Below, in pieces: positions 7,611-16,047 of a stretch of 43,006 bases of DNA. A program made the translations under genes and the position numbers. The notes below the pieces were generated by a model that had not been told where the DNA came from, searched no databases, and saw only the letters and a program-made list of their open reading frames with translations. The DNA comes from Microcoleus sp. bin38.metabat.b11b12b14.051. Its GTDB lineage: Bacteria > Cyanobacteriota > Cyanobacteriia > Cyanobacteriales > Microcoleaceae. Numbering within the stretch: the stretch's first letter is position 1; every line of letters starts with the position of its first letter. The stretch lies in contig NZ_JAAFKD010000043.1 of NCBI RefSeq assembly GCF_013299165.1, positions 1 to 43,006 on the forward strand. Reading direction: 5' to 3'.

Positions 7611-10557
7611 CTAATTTTGTTGACACCAACGGTTCTAATAAAGTGCGTTCTTCAATGGGAAGTTCTAGCAAAACTCGTCTATCGCCCTTAGTTTCCTTAT
7701 AGCGGACAGCCGCATTCAGCAGGCGGATGGGAATTTGAAATTGTTCGTAGTTGCTGGTTTGTTCTTGCCACCATTCTAACCAAGTGCGGGCGGCTTTGTC
7801 GCTGACCATTTCTGACATTAGCCCGGGGATGTTTCGCACGATTCCCTGTCCTAACACTGAGAGATATTCGTGTTTTTCGTAAACTGCAATTAGGCTGGTG
7901 ATGCGAGTCTGAGATATCGTTGGATTGTTCGTGTTCGCGAACAGGTTGCTGATAATTAACTCGGCATCATCTGAATCTGCTTCACGATCGGGTTCGAGGC
8001 GTTGAAATGCGTCTTCTAAGGCGGTGATGCCTTCATCCCAACGATTCAATCCGAGAATGGCAATGGCACGGTTGAAGAAGACACATGAATCTTGATCTCC
8101 AAGTGCGATCGCTTTATCACAAGAGATTAAAGCTTCTTCATAACGGCCGAGATTATCCAGTGTCCAGCCTCTATGAAACCAAGCCCACTCATCATTGGCA
8201 TCAAGTTCGATCGCGCGATCGTAAGAGACTAAGGCTTCTTCATAGCGTTCGAGGTTGTTGAGTACATGACCTCGCCAAGCCCAAGCCCACGGATCGTTGG
8301 CATCAAGTTCGAGTGCCCGATCTAAAGATACTAAGGCTTCTTCATAGCGTTTGAGCTTGTTGAGTATATCGCCTCGATTAGCCCAAGCCAACTGATAATT
8401 GGCATCAAGTTCGATCGCGCGATCGTAAGATGCTAAGGCTTCATCGTAGCGTTCGAGGTTGCTGAGTACACCGCCTCGTTTACGCCAAGCCCACTCATCA
8501 TTGGCATCTAGTTCGATCGCGCGATCGAAAGATACTAAGGCTTCATCATAGCGTTTGAGCTTTTCGAGTAAATTGCCTCGAAGTGTCGAAGCATACGGAT
8601 CATTGGCATCAAGTTCGATCGCGCGATCGAAGGATACTAAGGCTTCATCATAGCGTTTGAGCTTTTCGAGTAAATTGCCTCGATTATCCCAAGCCCACTT
8701 ATAATTGGCATCTAGTTCGATCGCCCTATCCAAGGATGCTAAGGCTTCATCATAGCGTTTGAGGTTGTTGAGTACATTGCCTCGATTAGCCCAAGCCCAC
8801 TTATCATTGGCATCTAGTTCGATCGCGCGATCGAAGGATGCTAAGGCTTCATCATAGCGTTTTAGATTCCTGAGTACATAACCTCGGATACGCCATGATG
8901 AAGCATTATTTGGATCAATTTTAATAGCTTTGTCTAAAGATTCTACAGCTTCATCATAGCGTTTGAGGTCGTCCAGTACATCGCCTCGGATACGCCAAGC
9001 TATAGCATAATTAGAATCAAGTTCGATCGCTTTATTTAAACACTCCAAAGCTTCATCATAGCGTTCCAGCCTATTTAAACATCGCCCCTTTTCTGACCAA
9101 TCCTTTGCCTCGCCACGACTTGTTACCAATTTTTCCGCATATGCTAAAGCCGAAACATAATCTTTCTGTTCGCGACAATATTCAATTTCATCAAAATAAG
9201 CCTTACAACGTGGATCTTCCTCATTATTCTCAATTGCCTCCAGCGCCCGCGTATAATATTCTCGTTCCATCACAGCATCAGGTGGAATCGGTGGCAAATT
9301 TTCTCGATACTCAAAACGACTTTCCTTGTCCGCAAAATCAACATCCGCCATCCTCAATCCCAATCGCTGTTCCAACTCTTGCCGCGTATACCAAACCCGC
9401 AAAAAATCCACCAACAATCTAATCGGTTCATTGCGCTGCTTCTTAACTTCCAAACAAAAACGCATCAGCGGTTCCCGCAACTCGTACCAAGACTCCCGCC
9501 CGATTTCTTCACTTTTCACATAACCCTTTTGCCGCAAATCTTTCAGTTGACTTGATGCAGTTTGCTGAGAGATAAAACAGCGTTTAGCAATTTCTTTCAC
9601 CGGGCCAGCGCGGCGCAAATCAGCCAAAAAATCAACAATCTTGCGCTGCTGATTTGAGATATATTTCATCCGATCCTGGTAATACGGCGTTAAATCGTCC
9701 AGCATCGCCATAAATGTTTCCACAAGTTTATTTAGAGATTCGCGATTCACCAGAAAATCGGAGAAAACCATATAAATCCGGGGACTACCGCCAGAAAGGA
9801 AATGTACAACTTTAATCCGATCTCGTCCCGCTGCATCTTGAATAAAAGATGCTAATTCGCTTTTCCCTTCCAAGCTAGCAATCTGATGTAACAAATTTAC
9901 AGCATCATCGAGTTCTAATTCTTTTAAAGTATGACTATAAAAAAAGCCGTAAAAAGGCTTGTCGCGCGATTCAATACCATCAAACAAACTTTGGGAAGTT
10001 GCCAAGATAGTCAAAAACGCATAATTTTGAATATAAGCCCGAAACTGCTTTTGTCCAATATCGCCCAACCCGCCAAATACATCATCCAAATTTTCGACAA
10101 TCAACAGCAAAACGCGATTTCCCATAAAATCTCTCAACAATTGTGCCGCCACAGATTCAGCATCCTCCGACGACAACTCATAAAGCCCTTCGACAGCATC
10201 GTGTAACTTTGCTTGATATTCTGCGGGATATTCTTTACCAATGGCGCGCAATATTGCAATCAACAAATCTAAGAAAGATGCTATCCCATATTCTTCTTCC
10301 CTCAGCCATGCAATTAGCAATTTATCCTGCAAATCCTCCATCTTAGAAATGCGGTGATAAATCAGAGATACTAAGTGAGTTTTGCCAATGCCGCGCGGCC
10401 CGATTAGGAGTTGATAATGTTTGTTGGGTGTGAGGGCGCTTTCGCGGATGTTTTCTACTAAATGGTTTGCCAGTGTGTGACGCTGTACGAGGATGGCTTC
10501 GAGGGTTTCTGGTGCCATCAAGCTGGGAGTAAATCGAGATATTAATGTGTTTTTCAT
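7606..10557 (-). CDS. STAND-like P-loop ATPase with winged helix and 11 TPRs
   Basis: This is a 983-residue signalling-type NTPase. The P-loop domain has Walker A GPRGIGKT at 53-60 and Walker B LLLIVENLDD at 150-159. A winged helix-turn-helix follows at about 298-375 (ISQQTASSQLKDLRQKGYV). About 11 consecutive 34-residue TPRs run from about 490 to 870, with consensus RYDEAL, DRAIELDAN and WAW..RG. A unique helical C-terminal domain ends the protein. The NTPase-wHTH-TPR order is that of MalT/STAND regulators and some nSTAND immune proteins. No separate effector domain is recognised, so whether it acts as a regulator or a defence sensor is unknown. The central TPR codons are almost identical between units, which implies recent expansion or gene conversion. 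The stop codon lies in a dispersed repeat. Confidence 0.8.
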   Translation of the reverse strand: MKNTLISRFTPSLMAPETLEAILVQRHTLANHLVENIRESALTPNKHYQLLIGPRGIGKTHLVSLIYHRISKMEDLQDKLLIAWLREEEYGIASFLDLLIAILRAIGKEYPAEYQAKLHDAVEGLYELSSEDAESVAAQLLRDFMGNRVLLLIVENLDDVFGGLGDIGQKQFRAYIQNYAFLTILATSQSLFDGIESRDKPFYGFFYSHTLKELELDDAVNLLHQIASLEGKSELASFIQDAAGRDRIKVVHFLSGGSPRIYMVFSDFLVNRESLNKLVETFMAMLDDLTPYYQDRMKYISNQQRKIVDFLADLRRAGPVKEIAKRCFISQQTASSQLKDLRQKGYVKSEEIGRESWYELREPLMRFCLEVKKQRNEPIRLLVDFLRVWYTRQELEQRLGLRMADVDFADKESRFEYRENLPPIPPDAVMEREYYTRALEAIENNEEDPRCKAYFDEIEYCREQKDYVSALAYAEKLVTSRGEAKDWSEKGRCLNRLERYDEALECLNKAIELDSNYAIAWRIRGDVLDDLKRYDEAVESLDKAIKIDPNNASSWRIRGYVLRNLKRYDEALASFDRAIELDANDKWAWANRGNVLNNLKRYDEALASLDRAIELDANYKWAWDNRGNLLEKLKRYDEALVSFDRAIELDANDPYASTLRGNLLEKLKRYDEALVSFDRAIELDANDEWAWRKRGGVLSNLERYDEALASYDRAIELDANYQLAWANRGDILNKLKRYEEALVSLDRALELDANDPWAWAWRGHVLNNLERYEEALVSYDRAIELDANDEWAWFHRGWTLDNLGRYEEALISCDKAIALGDQDSCVFFNRAIAILGLNRWDEGITALEDAFQRLEPDREADSDDAELIISNLFANTNNPTISQTRITSLIAVYEKHEYLSVLGQGIVRNIPGLMSEMVSDKAARTWLEWWQEQTSNYEQFQIPIRLLNAAVRYKETKGDRRVLLELPIEERTLLEPLVSTKLE
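8090..9090 (-). repeat. 102-bp tandem TPR-coding repeats
   Basis: Each unit encodes one TPR and contains near-identical blocks such as TTGGCATCAAGTTCGATCGC (plus-strand reading) and AAGGCTTCATCATAGCGTTT at about 102-bp intervals. Many units carry GATCGCGCGATCG. Central units are the most alike; those nearest the gene's 5' end (about 8.9-9.09 kb) are more diverged. Confidence 0.85.
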
Positions 10558-10579
10558 GGATTAATTGTGTTGGTTATTT

Positions 10580-10950
10580 AGCCGTAGGGTGTGTCGCCCT
10601 CGAAAATCTCTCAAAAATATCGACAATCTCAGGGCGACGCACCTGAGAGAGTTCATATTTAACTACAGTAGCCGTAGGGTGTGTCGCCCTCGAAAATCTC
10701 TCAAAAATATCGACAATCTCAGGGCGACGCACCTGACAGAGCTCATATTTGACTACATTTTTTGTCTGCACCATTATGTAAGGTGCGTCGCCATTAGATT
10801 GTCGATTGAATTAAGGATTTATCGCAGGCGACACACCCTACACAAATTATGAGAGGAGTTTTGAGTTTGTTTTCTTCAACCCATGTGTAAGGTGCGTCGC
10901 CCTGAAATTGTCGATTTGATTTAGGGATTTTTCAAGGCGACACACCCTAC
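10580..10950. repeat. Cluster of GTAGGGTGTGTCGCC / GGCGACGCACC repeats with a 90-bp tandem duplication
   Basis: This fills the 400-bp gap between the two ATPase genes. A 90-bp unit (AGCCGTAGGGTGTGTCGCCC to AACTACAGT) occurs twice, from 10580 and 10670. Two further hairpin copies follow, each starting TAAGGTGCGTCGCC and ending GGCGACACACCCTAC, at about 10780-10841 and 10887-10950. Each copy is an imperfect inverted repeat of about 65-70 bp. No gene is visible. Confidence 0.85.
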
Positions 10951-10959
10951 GATAACAGT

Positions 10960-12105
10960 TCAACATCTTAAGGATTTCCAGTATTTTTGAATCAGCGGAT
11001 ACCGGAATTGATATTTGCTATCTTTCTTATAAATATAGTAATCTTGCTCCAAAAGTCTGACAACTTTCCGCGCCATTTCCTTGTCTTGAGTTTCCGACTC
11101 TTGCTTAATACCGTCAAACAACTCATTAAAGGATAAATCTCCATCAGTAGCTACCAAAGTATCCAGTAAATTCAGAGCATAACGACACTGTTTTTCATCG
11201 TAGTAACTATCAATTCTGTCTCGATAATGTTCCATTTTCCAAGGATTCAGCGGGTCATCCAAACAATCAGCAATTATTTCCTTAATCGCTGGGATGTCAC
11301 CCGATCCACCGCGCAATTTAAGTTTGACAATTAAATGGTGGATGTAAAAAGGAATGTTGCTTAATTCATCGGCGATAAAAACAGCACTTCCTTGAATATC
11401 GGGTGTGGAAATATTTTCGCCGTCAAGCAATTTGCGAGCTAAGTTAGTTGCATCTTTTACAGATAGTGGCGGCACATCTTGAACGTACATATCGTTAGTC
11501 GGCTCGTTTTTATAGCCCGCTTTTCTGAGATCATTCAGCACATGATGCAAGCCGATCGAACCTGTATAAACCATTCTAACTGCCGGGTACATCTGCCGGA
11601 TCGATCGCAAAGTATCGAGCAATTCCATCGCCGCTGCATCGCCGATATTGTGCAGCATATACGGCACTTCATCCCAAAACAAAATGACTGTTCGATCTTG
11701 ATTCTCGACCAAATCAGCTATAGTTTGAGTTAGCAAAGCTTTCCAGTGCGGGGCGGCAATCTCCGGCAACTTGAAACCACTAAATTCTGTACCTCCCAGT
11801 TGAGTGAGGAATGCGCGAGTTTTCTTGGCGGTGCTCTTAAAACGGCTTAAATATTCTTCGACATCCTTAAAAACTGTCTCGACAAATTCTAAGGGCGATC
11901 GCACATTTTCCAAGTCACGATAAATCGGCAACTTATCTGCCGTAGCTTCCGATCGCATTTTCTTAATTACCGACGTTTTCCCCATCCGCCGCTCGGCACT
12001 CAATATAACACTTTGCTGCTCTAAAATCCCCCATAAATCACAGATGAGCTTGTCTCTGCCCATGACTTCTGCTGGGGCAATTTCTCCGCCTGGATTTGCT
12101 TTCAT
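10960..12105 (-). CDS. P-loop ATPase with C-terminal winged helix (archaeal-ATPase/AAA-like)
   Basis: This is a 381-residue ATP-binding protein of the ATPase/STAND-like superfamily. Walker A is SAERRMGKTS at 36-45 and Walker B is VILFWDEVPY at 140-149. Sensor-like YTGSIGLHHV follows, and a C-terminal winged helix (about 310-381) ends QKYWKSLRC. Its partner and function cannot be named from sequence. A clear Shine-Dalgarno (AAGGAGAG) precedes the ATG at 12105. The upstream promoter overlaps a palindrome, which suggests repressor or autoregulatory control. It shares orientation with the TPR-ATPase downstream but is separated from it by 400 bp of repeats, so co-transcription is doubtful. Confidence 0.75.
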   Translation of the reverse strand: MKANPGGEIAPAEVMGRDKLICDLWGILEQQSVILSAERRMGKTSVIKKMRSEATADKLPIYRDLENVRSPLEFVETVFKDVEEYLSRFKSTAKKTRAFLTQLGGTEFSGFKLPEIAAPHWKALLTQTIADLVENQDRTVILFWDEVPYMLHNIGDAAAMELLDTLRSIRQMYPAVRMVYTGSIGLHHVLNDLRKAGYKNEPTNDMYVQDVPPLSVKDATNLARKLLDGENISTPDIQGSAVFIADELSNIPFYIHHLIVKLKLRGGSGDIPAIKEIIADCLDDPLNPWKMEHYRDRIDSYYDEKQCRYALNLLDTLVATDGDLSFNELFDGIKQESETQDKEMARKVVRLLEQDYYIYKKDSKYQFRYPLIQKYWKSLRC

Positions 12106-12128
12106 ATTCTCTCCTTAATTATATTCTT

Positions 12129-12168
12129 ATAATATACGTTGTTTTCATTGTACGTCAAATCTGACGTA
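12129..12168 (-). promoter_or_regulatory. Promoter overlapped by a TACGTCA-N4-TGACGTA operator-like palindrome
   Basis: Read on the minus strand, TTGACG (12158-12153) is followed by TATATT (16-bp spacer) or TATTAT (18-bp spacer). The -35 box lies within a perfect 7-bp-arm palindrome, TACGTCA at 12151-12157 and TGACGTA at 12162-12168. This is a typical position for a repressor site controlling the ATPase gene. The binding protein is unknown. Confidence 0.5.
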
Positions 12169-12357
12169 TATTCTGGCTAGACACACAAAATCAATCAAAC
12201 TCTCGTGGCATGGGCATCTTGCCCGTCCAAATCTTTTTTTGGATCTACCTCCACAGGCAGAGCCAGGGAACGAGAAAAAAGGATATAAAATCTGCAAAAT
12301 CTTCTTGAAGTTTTGTTACAATACGCGAAACTTAATATCTCTCCCCCCTCATACCGG

Positions 12358-13062
12358 ATGACCTTCTTCAACGCCTCCGAACCCCTAATCCGCTGCAAAC
12401 AAGAACATCTCGATGTACAAGACCTCGAAGGCCTCTTGCGCCTCCACTGGCAAATTGGAAATATCACTCCTTTCTCACGATTTTATACCCGCATCGACCA
12501 AACTTTTTTGGTTTGGGGTTTGGTGACGGCGGGGATTTTTTTTACGGCTCAGTTTGTCCCCCTGAGTTGGAGCTTTCAGGCGATTCTGTGGTCAACAGTG
12601 ACTCTAATTGGCACTGGGATAATGGCGGTTTTGACTTTGTTTTGGGTAAAAGTCGAGCGTGTTAGCTGGATTCTTTACTCTTGGGCGATTTTGATGATTT
12701 CTGGTTTGGTTGTGACAGATTGCAGTATTTTTGCGGGTTGGGGATTTTGGTTGCTACATCTGTGCGATTTGTGGTTGGGGTTGAGCGCGATCGGCTATTT
12801 TTGTACTGGGCTCGGTTTGCGATCGCGTGCTTTTATCGCGATCGGGCTAACTCATTTATTTAGCATACCTCTCTTAACCTTAGTTGCGCCTTGGCAATAT
12901 CTAACCACAGGCATAATTATGGCCGGATGTTTGCTTTTATTGTCTGAGTTGCAGTGGGATATGCGATCGCCGATCGACAATTCTTTACTAAGCGAAGAAC
13001 AAAAAGAATTCAACAGAATTCAACAGCAACTGCGGCAAATTGGCACGAATGTAGCGAAATAA
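12358..13062 (+). CDS. Conserved-looking integral membrane protein, unknown function
   Basis: This encodes 234 residues from the ATG at 12358, preferred over the in-frame TTG at 12313 because the segment before it is unremarkable. The cytosolic-looking N-terminus contains RCKQEHLDVQDLEGLLRLHW. About six hydrophobic segments follow between residues 43 and 200 (for example VWGLVTAGIFFTAQFV and WGFWLLHLCDLWLGL). A short hydrophilic tail has the coiled coil EEQKEFNRIQQQLRQIG. No catalytic motif is recognised and no family name can be given. It stands alone: the upstream gene is divergent and 1.3 kb of non-coding DNA follows. Confidence 0.7.
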   Translation: MTFFNASEPLIRCKQEHLDVQDLEGLLRLHWQIGNITPFSRFYTRIDQTFLVWGLVTAGIFFTAQFVPLSWSFQAILWSTVTLIGTGIMAVLTLFWVKVERVSWILYSWAILMISGLVVTDCSIFAGWGFWLLHLCDLWLGLSAIGYFCTGLGLRSRAFIAIGLTHLFSIPLLTLVAPWQYLTTGIIMAGCLLLLSELQWDMRSPIDNSLLSEEQKEFNRIQQQLRQIGTNVAK

Positions 13063-13089
13063 CTCAAACATCTTAACGGTAAGCATTGA

Positions 13090-13131
13090 TTCAGTTGACA
13101 ATTGACAGTTGACAATTGACAGTTGACAAAT
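13090..13131. repeat. Short TTGACAA/TTGACAG heptamer repeat
   Basis: GTTGACAATTGACA is repeated here as alternating TTGACAG and TTGACAA heptamers, about five units. It is a short tandemly repeated repetitive (STRR) type sequence 30 bp after the membrane-protein stop. TTGACA is also a -35 consensus, so it could offer several spurious -35 boxes. Confidence 0.6.
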
Positions 13132-13139
13132 GAGTGTGA

Positions 13140-13752
13140 CCTCTAGCTAAAAGGAAGAGGATTAGACTAATCAATAGTTTTCTTTTAATTTCTCGCCTTT
13201 AAGAGTTCCGGCTTTAAACCAATTCTTTCTGGTAAGCAATCTGATAATTCGTTTGAAACTGACTTAAGCTACACTCCCCATACTTAAGTCTGAGGGAGGA
13301 TTCCAAAAGTGCGATCGATCCTTTACCAAAAGTAGATAAAGCAGGTTTTAGAACGAAAAAGTGTTAAGAATTCTGTACAATAGGTGACAATTTATAGAAA
13401 TCGCACAGAATAGAAACATACAGCATAAATCAAAAACAAACCTTAACCAGAACAGGTATTTTGCTGTGTAACTTGTGAATCGCCAACCTAAGGAGAACGG
13501 TGTCCGGGAGGCGACTGGTCAACAATGCTGTACTTGCGACAATAAAAGTTAATTCCGGTTGACAATAGTTGTTCAAACCCAAAAGTGGTGCAGGGTTTTT
13601 ACCGTTTCCCCTGCTTCGCAGTCTCCAAGGAGAGGCTAAACCCTCTACTAGAACAGCCTGAGGAGATTGACACAAAATTTGACACTTTGTCAGGCGGATT
13701 GTTTGAGTCACCTTGTTTAATAAAATTGAGGAAACTATCGCTGAGCAGCATT
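13140..13752 (+). other. Long non-coding stretch ending in a terminator; possible RNA gene
   Basis: No convincing reading frame exists here; the open frames on both strands lack any recognised family. The stretch ends at a strong terminator-like hairpin (13753-13780). Paired segments include GCAGGG with CCCTGC around 13589-13613, GTCAAC with GTTGAC around 13518 and 13558, and TGACACAAA with TTTGTCA around 13665-13690. Together with the terminator these suggest a transcribed structured RNA of up to about 350 nt. It does not match the conserved cores of RNase P RNA, tmRNA or SRP RNA that I know. Confidence 0.3.
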
Positions 13753-13790
13753 GCAGGACTTAGAATTAATTAAGTCCTGCTTTATCATTT
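13753..13790 (+). terminator. Rho-independent-like terminator with no gene directly upstream
   Basis: GCAGGACTTA (13753-13762) and TAAGTCCTGC (13771-13780) form a perfect 10-bp stem with an 8-nt loop, followed by TTTATCATTT. The nearest plus-strand gene ends 690 bp upstream, so it more likely ends an RNA transcribed within the gap. Confidence 0.5.
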
Positions 13791-14035
13791 ACAATTGGTG
13801 CTTAGCAAAAAATGCAATTATTTTTTTTTCCATTAAGAATGGGTTGAAAGCTTTATCACTTTAGGGAATAATACGATTTTGACAAATTGTTGATACGCTT
13901 ATTAAGCATATATCAGTTATCTGTCATCATCATAAATTGCCGGATACGGCAGTGCCGTTTCCCTACAGATAAAAACCTCTATTTTTTATTGTAGCAATGT
14001 TTTTTCACGCATGATATACAACAGAATTATTCACT

Positions 14036-14173
14036 GTTTCAATGGGTGCATCTCACTTTTGAAGAGGGCGAAGCATGACCGCATATAAGTTATTAGTTAT
14101 AATCCCATATTGACTGCGGTCATGCTTCGCCCCTACAAACATATTTGCCAAAGTGAGATGCACCCGTTTCAAT
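14036..14173. mobile_element. 122-bp MITE with 16-bp TIRs and 8-bp target duplication
   Basis: The element spans 14044-14165. The termini are GGGTGCATCTCACTTT and AAAGTGAGATGCACCC, perfect 16-bp inverted repeats. A second inner inverted pair is GGGCGAAGCATGACCGCA and TGCGGTCATGCTTCGCCC. It is flanked on both sides by the direct repeat GTTTCAAT (14036-14043 and 14166-14173), a classic 8-bp target-site duplication. No transposase is encoded, so it needed one in trans. Confidence 0.85.
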
Positions 14174-14200
14174 CCTCTTCCTTTTATCCAGAGATAGCCC

Positions 14201-14331
14201 TCAACAGTCAACAGTCAACAGTCAACAGTCAACAGTCAACAGTCAACAGTCAACAGTCAACAGTCAACAGTCAACAGTCAACAGTCAACAGTCAACAGTC
14301 AACAGTCAACAGTCAACAGTCAACAGTCAAC
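14201..14331. repeat. Heptanucleotide STRR (TCAACAG)n, about 18-19 copies
   Basis: This is an uninterrupted perfect TCAACAG/CAACAGT heptamer repeat of about 131 bp, a known type of cyanobacterial short tandemly repeated repetitive sequence. It ends 7 bp before the stop codon of the NADAR gene. The heptamer length rules out a single-frame peptide repeat unless read through three units. Copy number is likely to vary between strains. Confidence 0.95.
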
Positions 14332-14338
14332 TGAAAAG

Positions 14339-14779
14339 CTACGTACCTTTTCGCAAAATCTCTCGCACTTCCATTAAAATCTTTCCCAACATATTTTTGC
14401 CGCTGCCATCTTTGCCGCAACCCCAATAATAATCTCCGGGTGCATTTTCGACTATTTCCTCATCGCCAGTAGCGAGTAAGATTTCGCGGATATCGGCATG
14501 AGTTTCAAATTTGCACAGTACGGCTTTTCGCATGATATCATCTTTTACCTGTTCCCAATCTTGGCGCAGGGGACGAGAGCGCTCGCGCCCCATTTTGGCG
14601 GCATCTTTCGGCGTTTTTGCTTGGCGAATTTGGTCGCAGTATTCCGTTTCGGGAAACTTTTGTGCTTGAAAATAATGCTCGGTAGTCGGCCAGTATTCTC
14701 CGTCTAACTCGAATCCGTGACGGGAAAAGTTAGAGAAACTACCGTATTCACTCCGCGTACTGTAAAAGTAAATAGTCAT
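14339..14779 (-). CDS. NADAR family protein (YbiA-like, DUF1768)
   Basis: This is a 146-residue single-domain NADAR protein. Known family members are N-glycosidases acting on riboflavin-pathway intermediates (YbiA/RibX type) or on ADP-ribosylated substrates. Hallmarks seen are FSNFSRHGFELDG near residues 15-27, the WPTTEHYFQAQKF motif at 30-42 with its conserved Glu, KTPKDAAKMGRE, and the C-terminal YYWGCGKDGSGKNMLGKILM. The length is normal and the catalytic-region residues look intact. It is an isolated gene: the STRR abuts its 3' end and a divergent gene starts 159 bp upstream. Its substrate cannot be decided from sequence; association with ADP-ribosylation systems is not visible here. Confidence 0.88.
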   Translation of the reverse strand: MTIYFYSTRSEYGSFSNFSRHGFELDGEYWPTTEHYFQAQKFPETEYCDQIRQAKTPKDAAKMGRERSRPLRQDWEQVKDDIMRKAVLCKFETHADIREILLATGDEEIVENAPGDYYWGCGKDGSGKNMLGKILMEVREILRKGT

Positions 14780-14937
14780 AATATTTTATGGCTGATGTAG
14801 GCTGTATACTGCGTACCTTTCCTACCTATAATTATGCCACAATTTACAATTAGCCGTTGGATAAATCGCGATTTTTTAGTAAAATGTCACAACTGAAATT
14901 ATTTTGTAACTCTACAACCCACTGTTTATAACTCATC

Positions 14938-16017
14938 ATGCAGATTCAAATAGAAACTTTCACTCTCCGCAAGCGGTTTGCGCTTACCATCAGCCGCGGT
15001 ACTACAGCCCAAAGTACGAATTTGTGGGTAAAATTAACGCACGAAGGCGTCGAAGGTTGGGGAGAAGCTTCGCCGTTTTCCACAGGTTGTAAGCCCCAAA
15101 CTACCCAAAGTTTGCTAACTGCATTGCAGGAAGTTGTACCCCTGTTAGAAAAGTTTACTCCGTGCGATCGCCAAAAAGTCGAACAAATCTTCACAGAGGT
15201 CGAGCTACCCTCGGCCGCCCGCGCCGGCATCGACATGGCAATGCACGACTGGCTGGGCAAAAAAGCAGGCTTGCCGCTGTGGAAAATGTGGGGATTAGAT
15301 CGATCGCGCATTGTCCCCACATCTGTCACCATCGGCATAAATTCGCCATCTGGTGCCAGAGACAGAGTGCGCCATTGGTTTGGCAAAGATGCGACAGATC
15401 CGGCAAGTATCAAATACCGCGCTGTCAAAATTAAATTGGGCAATCCCGAAGGAATCGAAGCCGATAAAGCTATGTTCATCGCTGTATTAGACGAAGCGCC
15501 GACTAACGTTCAAATCAGTGTTGATGCTAACGGCGGTTGGAGTTTAAAAGATGCTGTAAAAATGTGTCGCTGGCTGGAACAATATAACATTAAATATGTC
15601 GAACAACCGCTATTACCAGTTGCAGATTTAGTTGAATTTTCAGAACTATATCGTCAGTCAGCGTTGCCAATCTTTGCTGATGAAAGTTGCTTTGACAGTT
15701 CGGATATACCCAAGTTAGCACATTGCGTCCACGGCATCAATATCAAAATGATGAAATCCGGCGGATTAACAGAAGCCATGCGGATGATTCACACTGCAAA
15801 AGCGTGCAATTTGCAAGTAATGTTCGGCTGCTATTCCGATAGTGCGATCGCCAATACCGCAGCCGCACAACTTTCGCCCCTCGCTGATTACCTGGATTTG
15901 GACAGTCACTTGAATTTAATTGACGATCCTTTCACGGGTGCAGTCGTTGAAAATGGGTGTTTGCTACCAAACGGGCGATCGGGATTGGGAGTGCAGCGAA
16001 TTGACATTGTAGAATAA
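14938..16017 (+). CDS. Enolase-superfamily epimerase/racemase (dipeptide epimerase or DgcA-like)
   Basis: This 359-residue muconate-lactonizing subgroup enzyme is annotated in homologues as L-Ala-D/L-Glu epimerase. The base motif K164-I-K166, metal ligands D196 (DANGG), E222 (VEQPL) and D248 (ADES), the opposite lysine region NIKMMKSGG (268-276), and the substrate motif D320-L-D322 (DLDSHLNLIDDP) are all present, so it should be active. A DUF1611 gene lies 0.9 kb downstream on the same strand. DUF1611 plus an enolase-superfamily partner is the DgcN/DgcA pair of the recently described D-glutamate route (N-acetylation, then racemisation). An alternative role is murein-peptide recycling. The ATG at 14938 gives the family N-terminus. 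Confidence 0.88.
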   Translation: MQIQIETFTLRKRFALTISRGTTAQSTNLWVKLTHEGVEGWGEASPFSTGCKPQTTQSLLTALQEVVPLLEKFTPCDRQKVEQIFTEVELPSAARAGIDMAMHDWLGKKAGLPLWKMWGLDRSRIVPTSVTIGINSPSGARDRVRHWFGKDATDPASIKYRAVKIKLGNPEGIEADKAMFIAVLDEAPTNVQISVDANGGWSLKDAVKMCRWLEQYNIKYVEQPLLPVADLVEFSELYRQSALPIFADESCFDSSDIPKLAHCVHGINIKMMKSGGLTEAMRMIHTAKACNLQVMFGCYSDSAIANTAAAQLSPLADYLDLDSHLNLIDDPFTGAVVENGCLLPNGRSGLGVQRIDIVE

Positions 16018-16047
16018 AGGTATCGCTAAAAATGAACGAGAGATGCT

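Noticed and set aside
13430..13711. 93-codon minus-strand ORF in the 13-kb gap
   Set aside because: No recognised domain, unusual composition, and it lies antisense to the proposed RNA and terminator. It is more likely non-coding.
13140..13790. rnpB, ssrA or SRP RNA
   Set aside because: The hallmark cores (GGAAAGTCC-type P4 region, tRNA-like TTCGAATCC end, GGAAGGAAGCA loop) are not found.
14110..14334. Open frame made of SQQSTVN repeats
   Set aside because: It is the translated CAACAGT STRR and starts inside the MITE.
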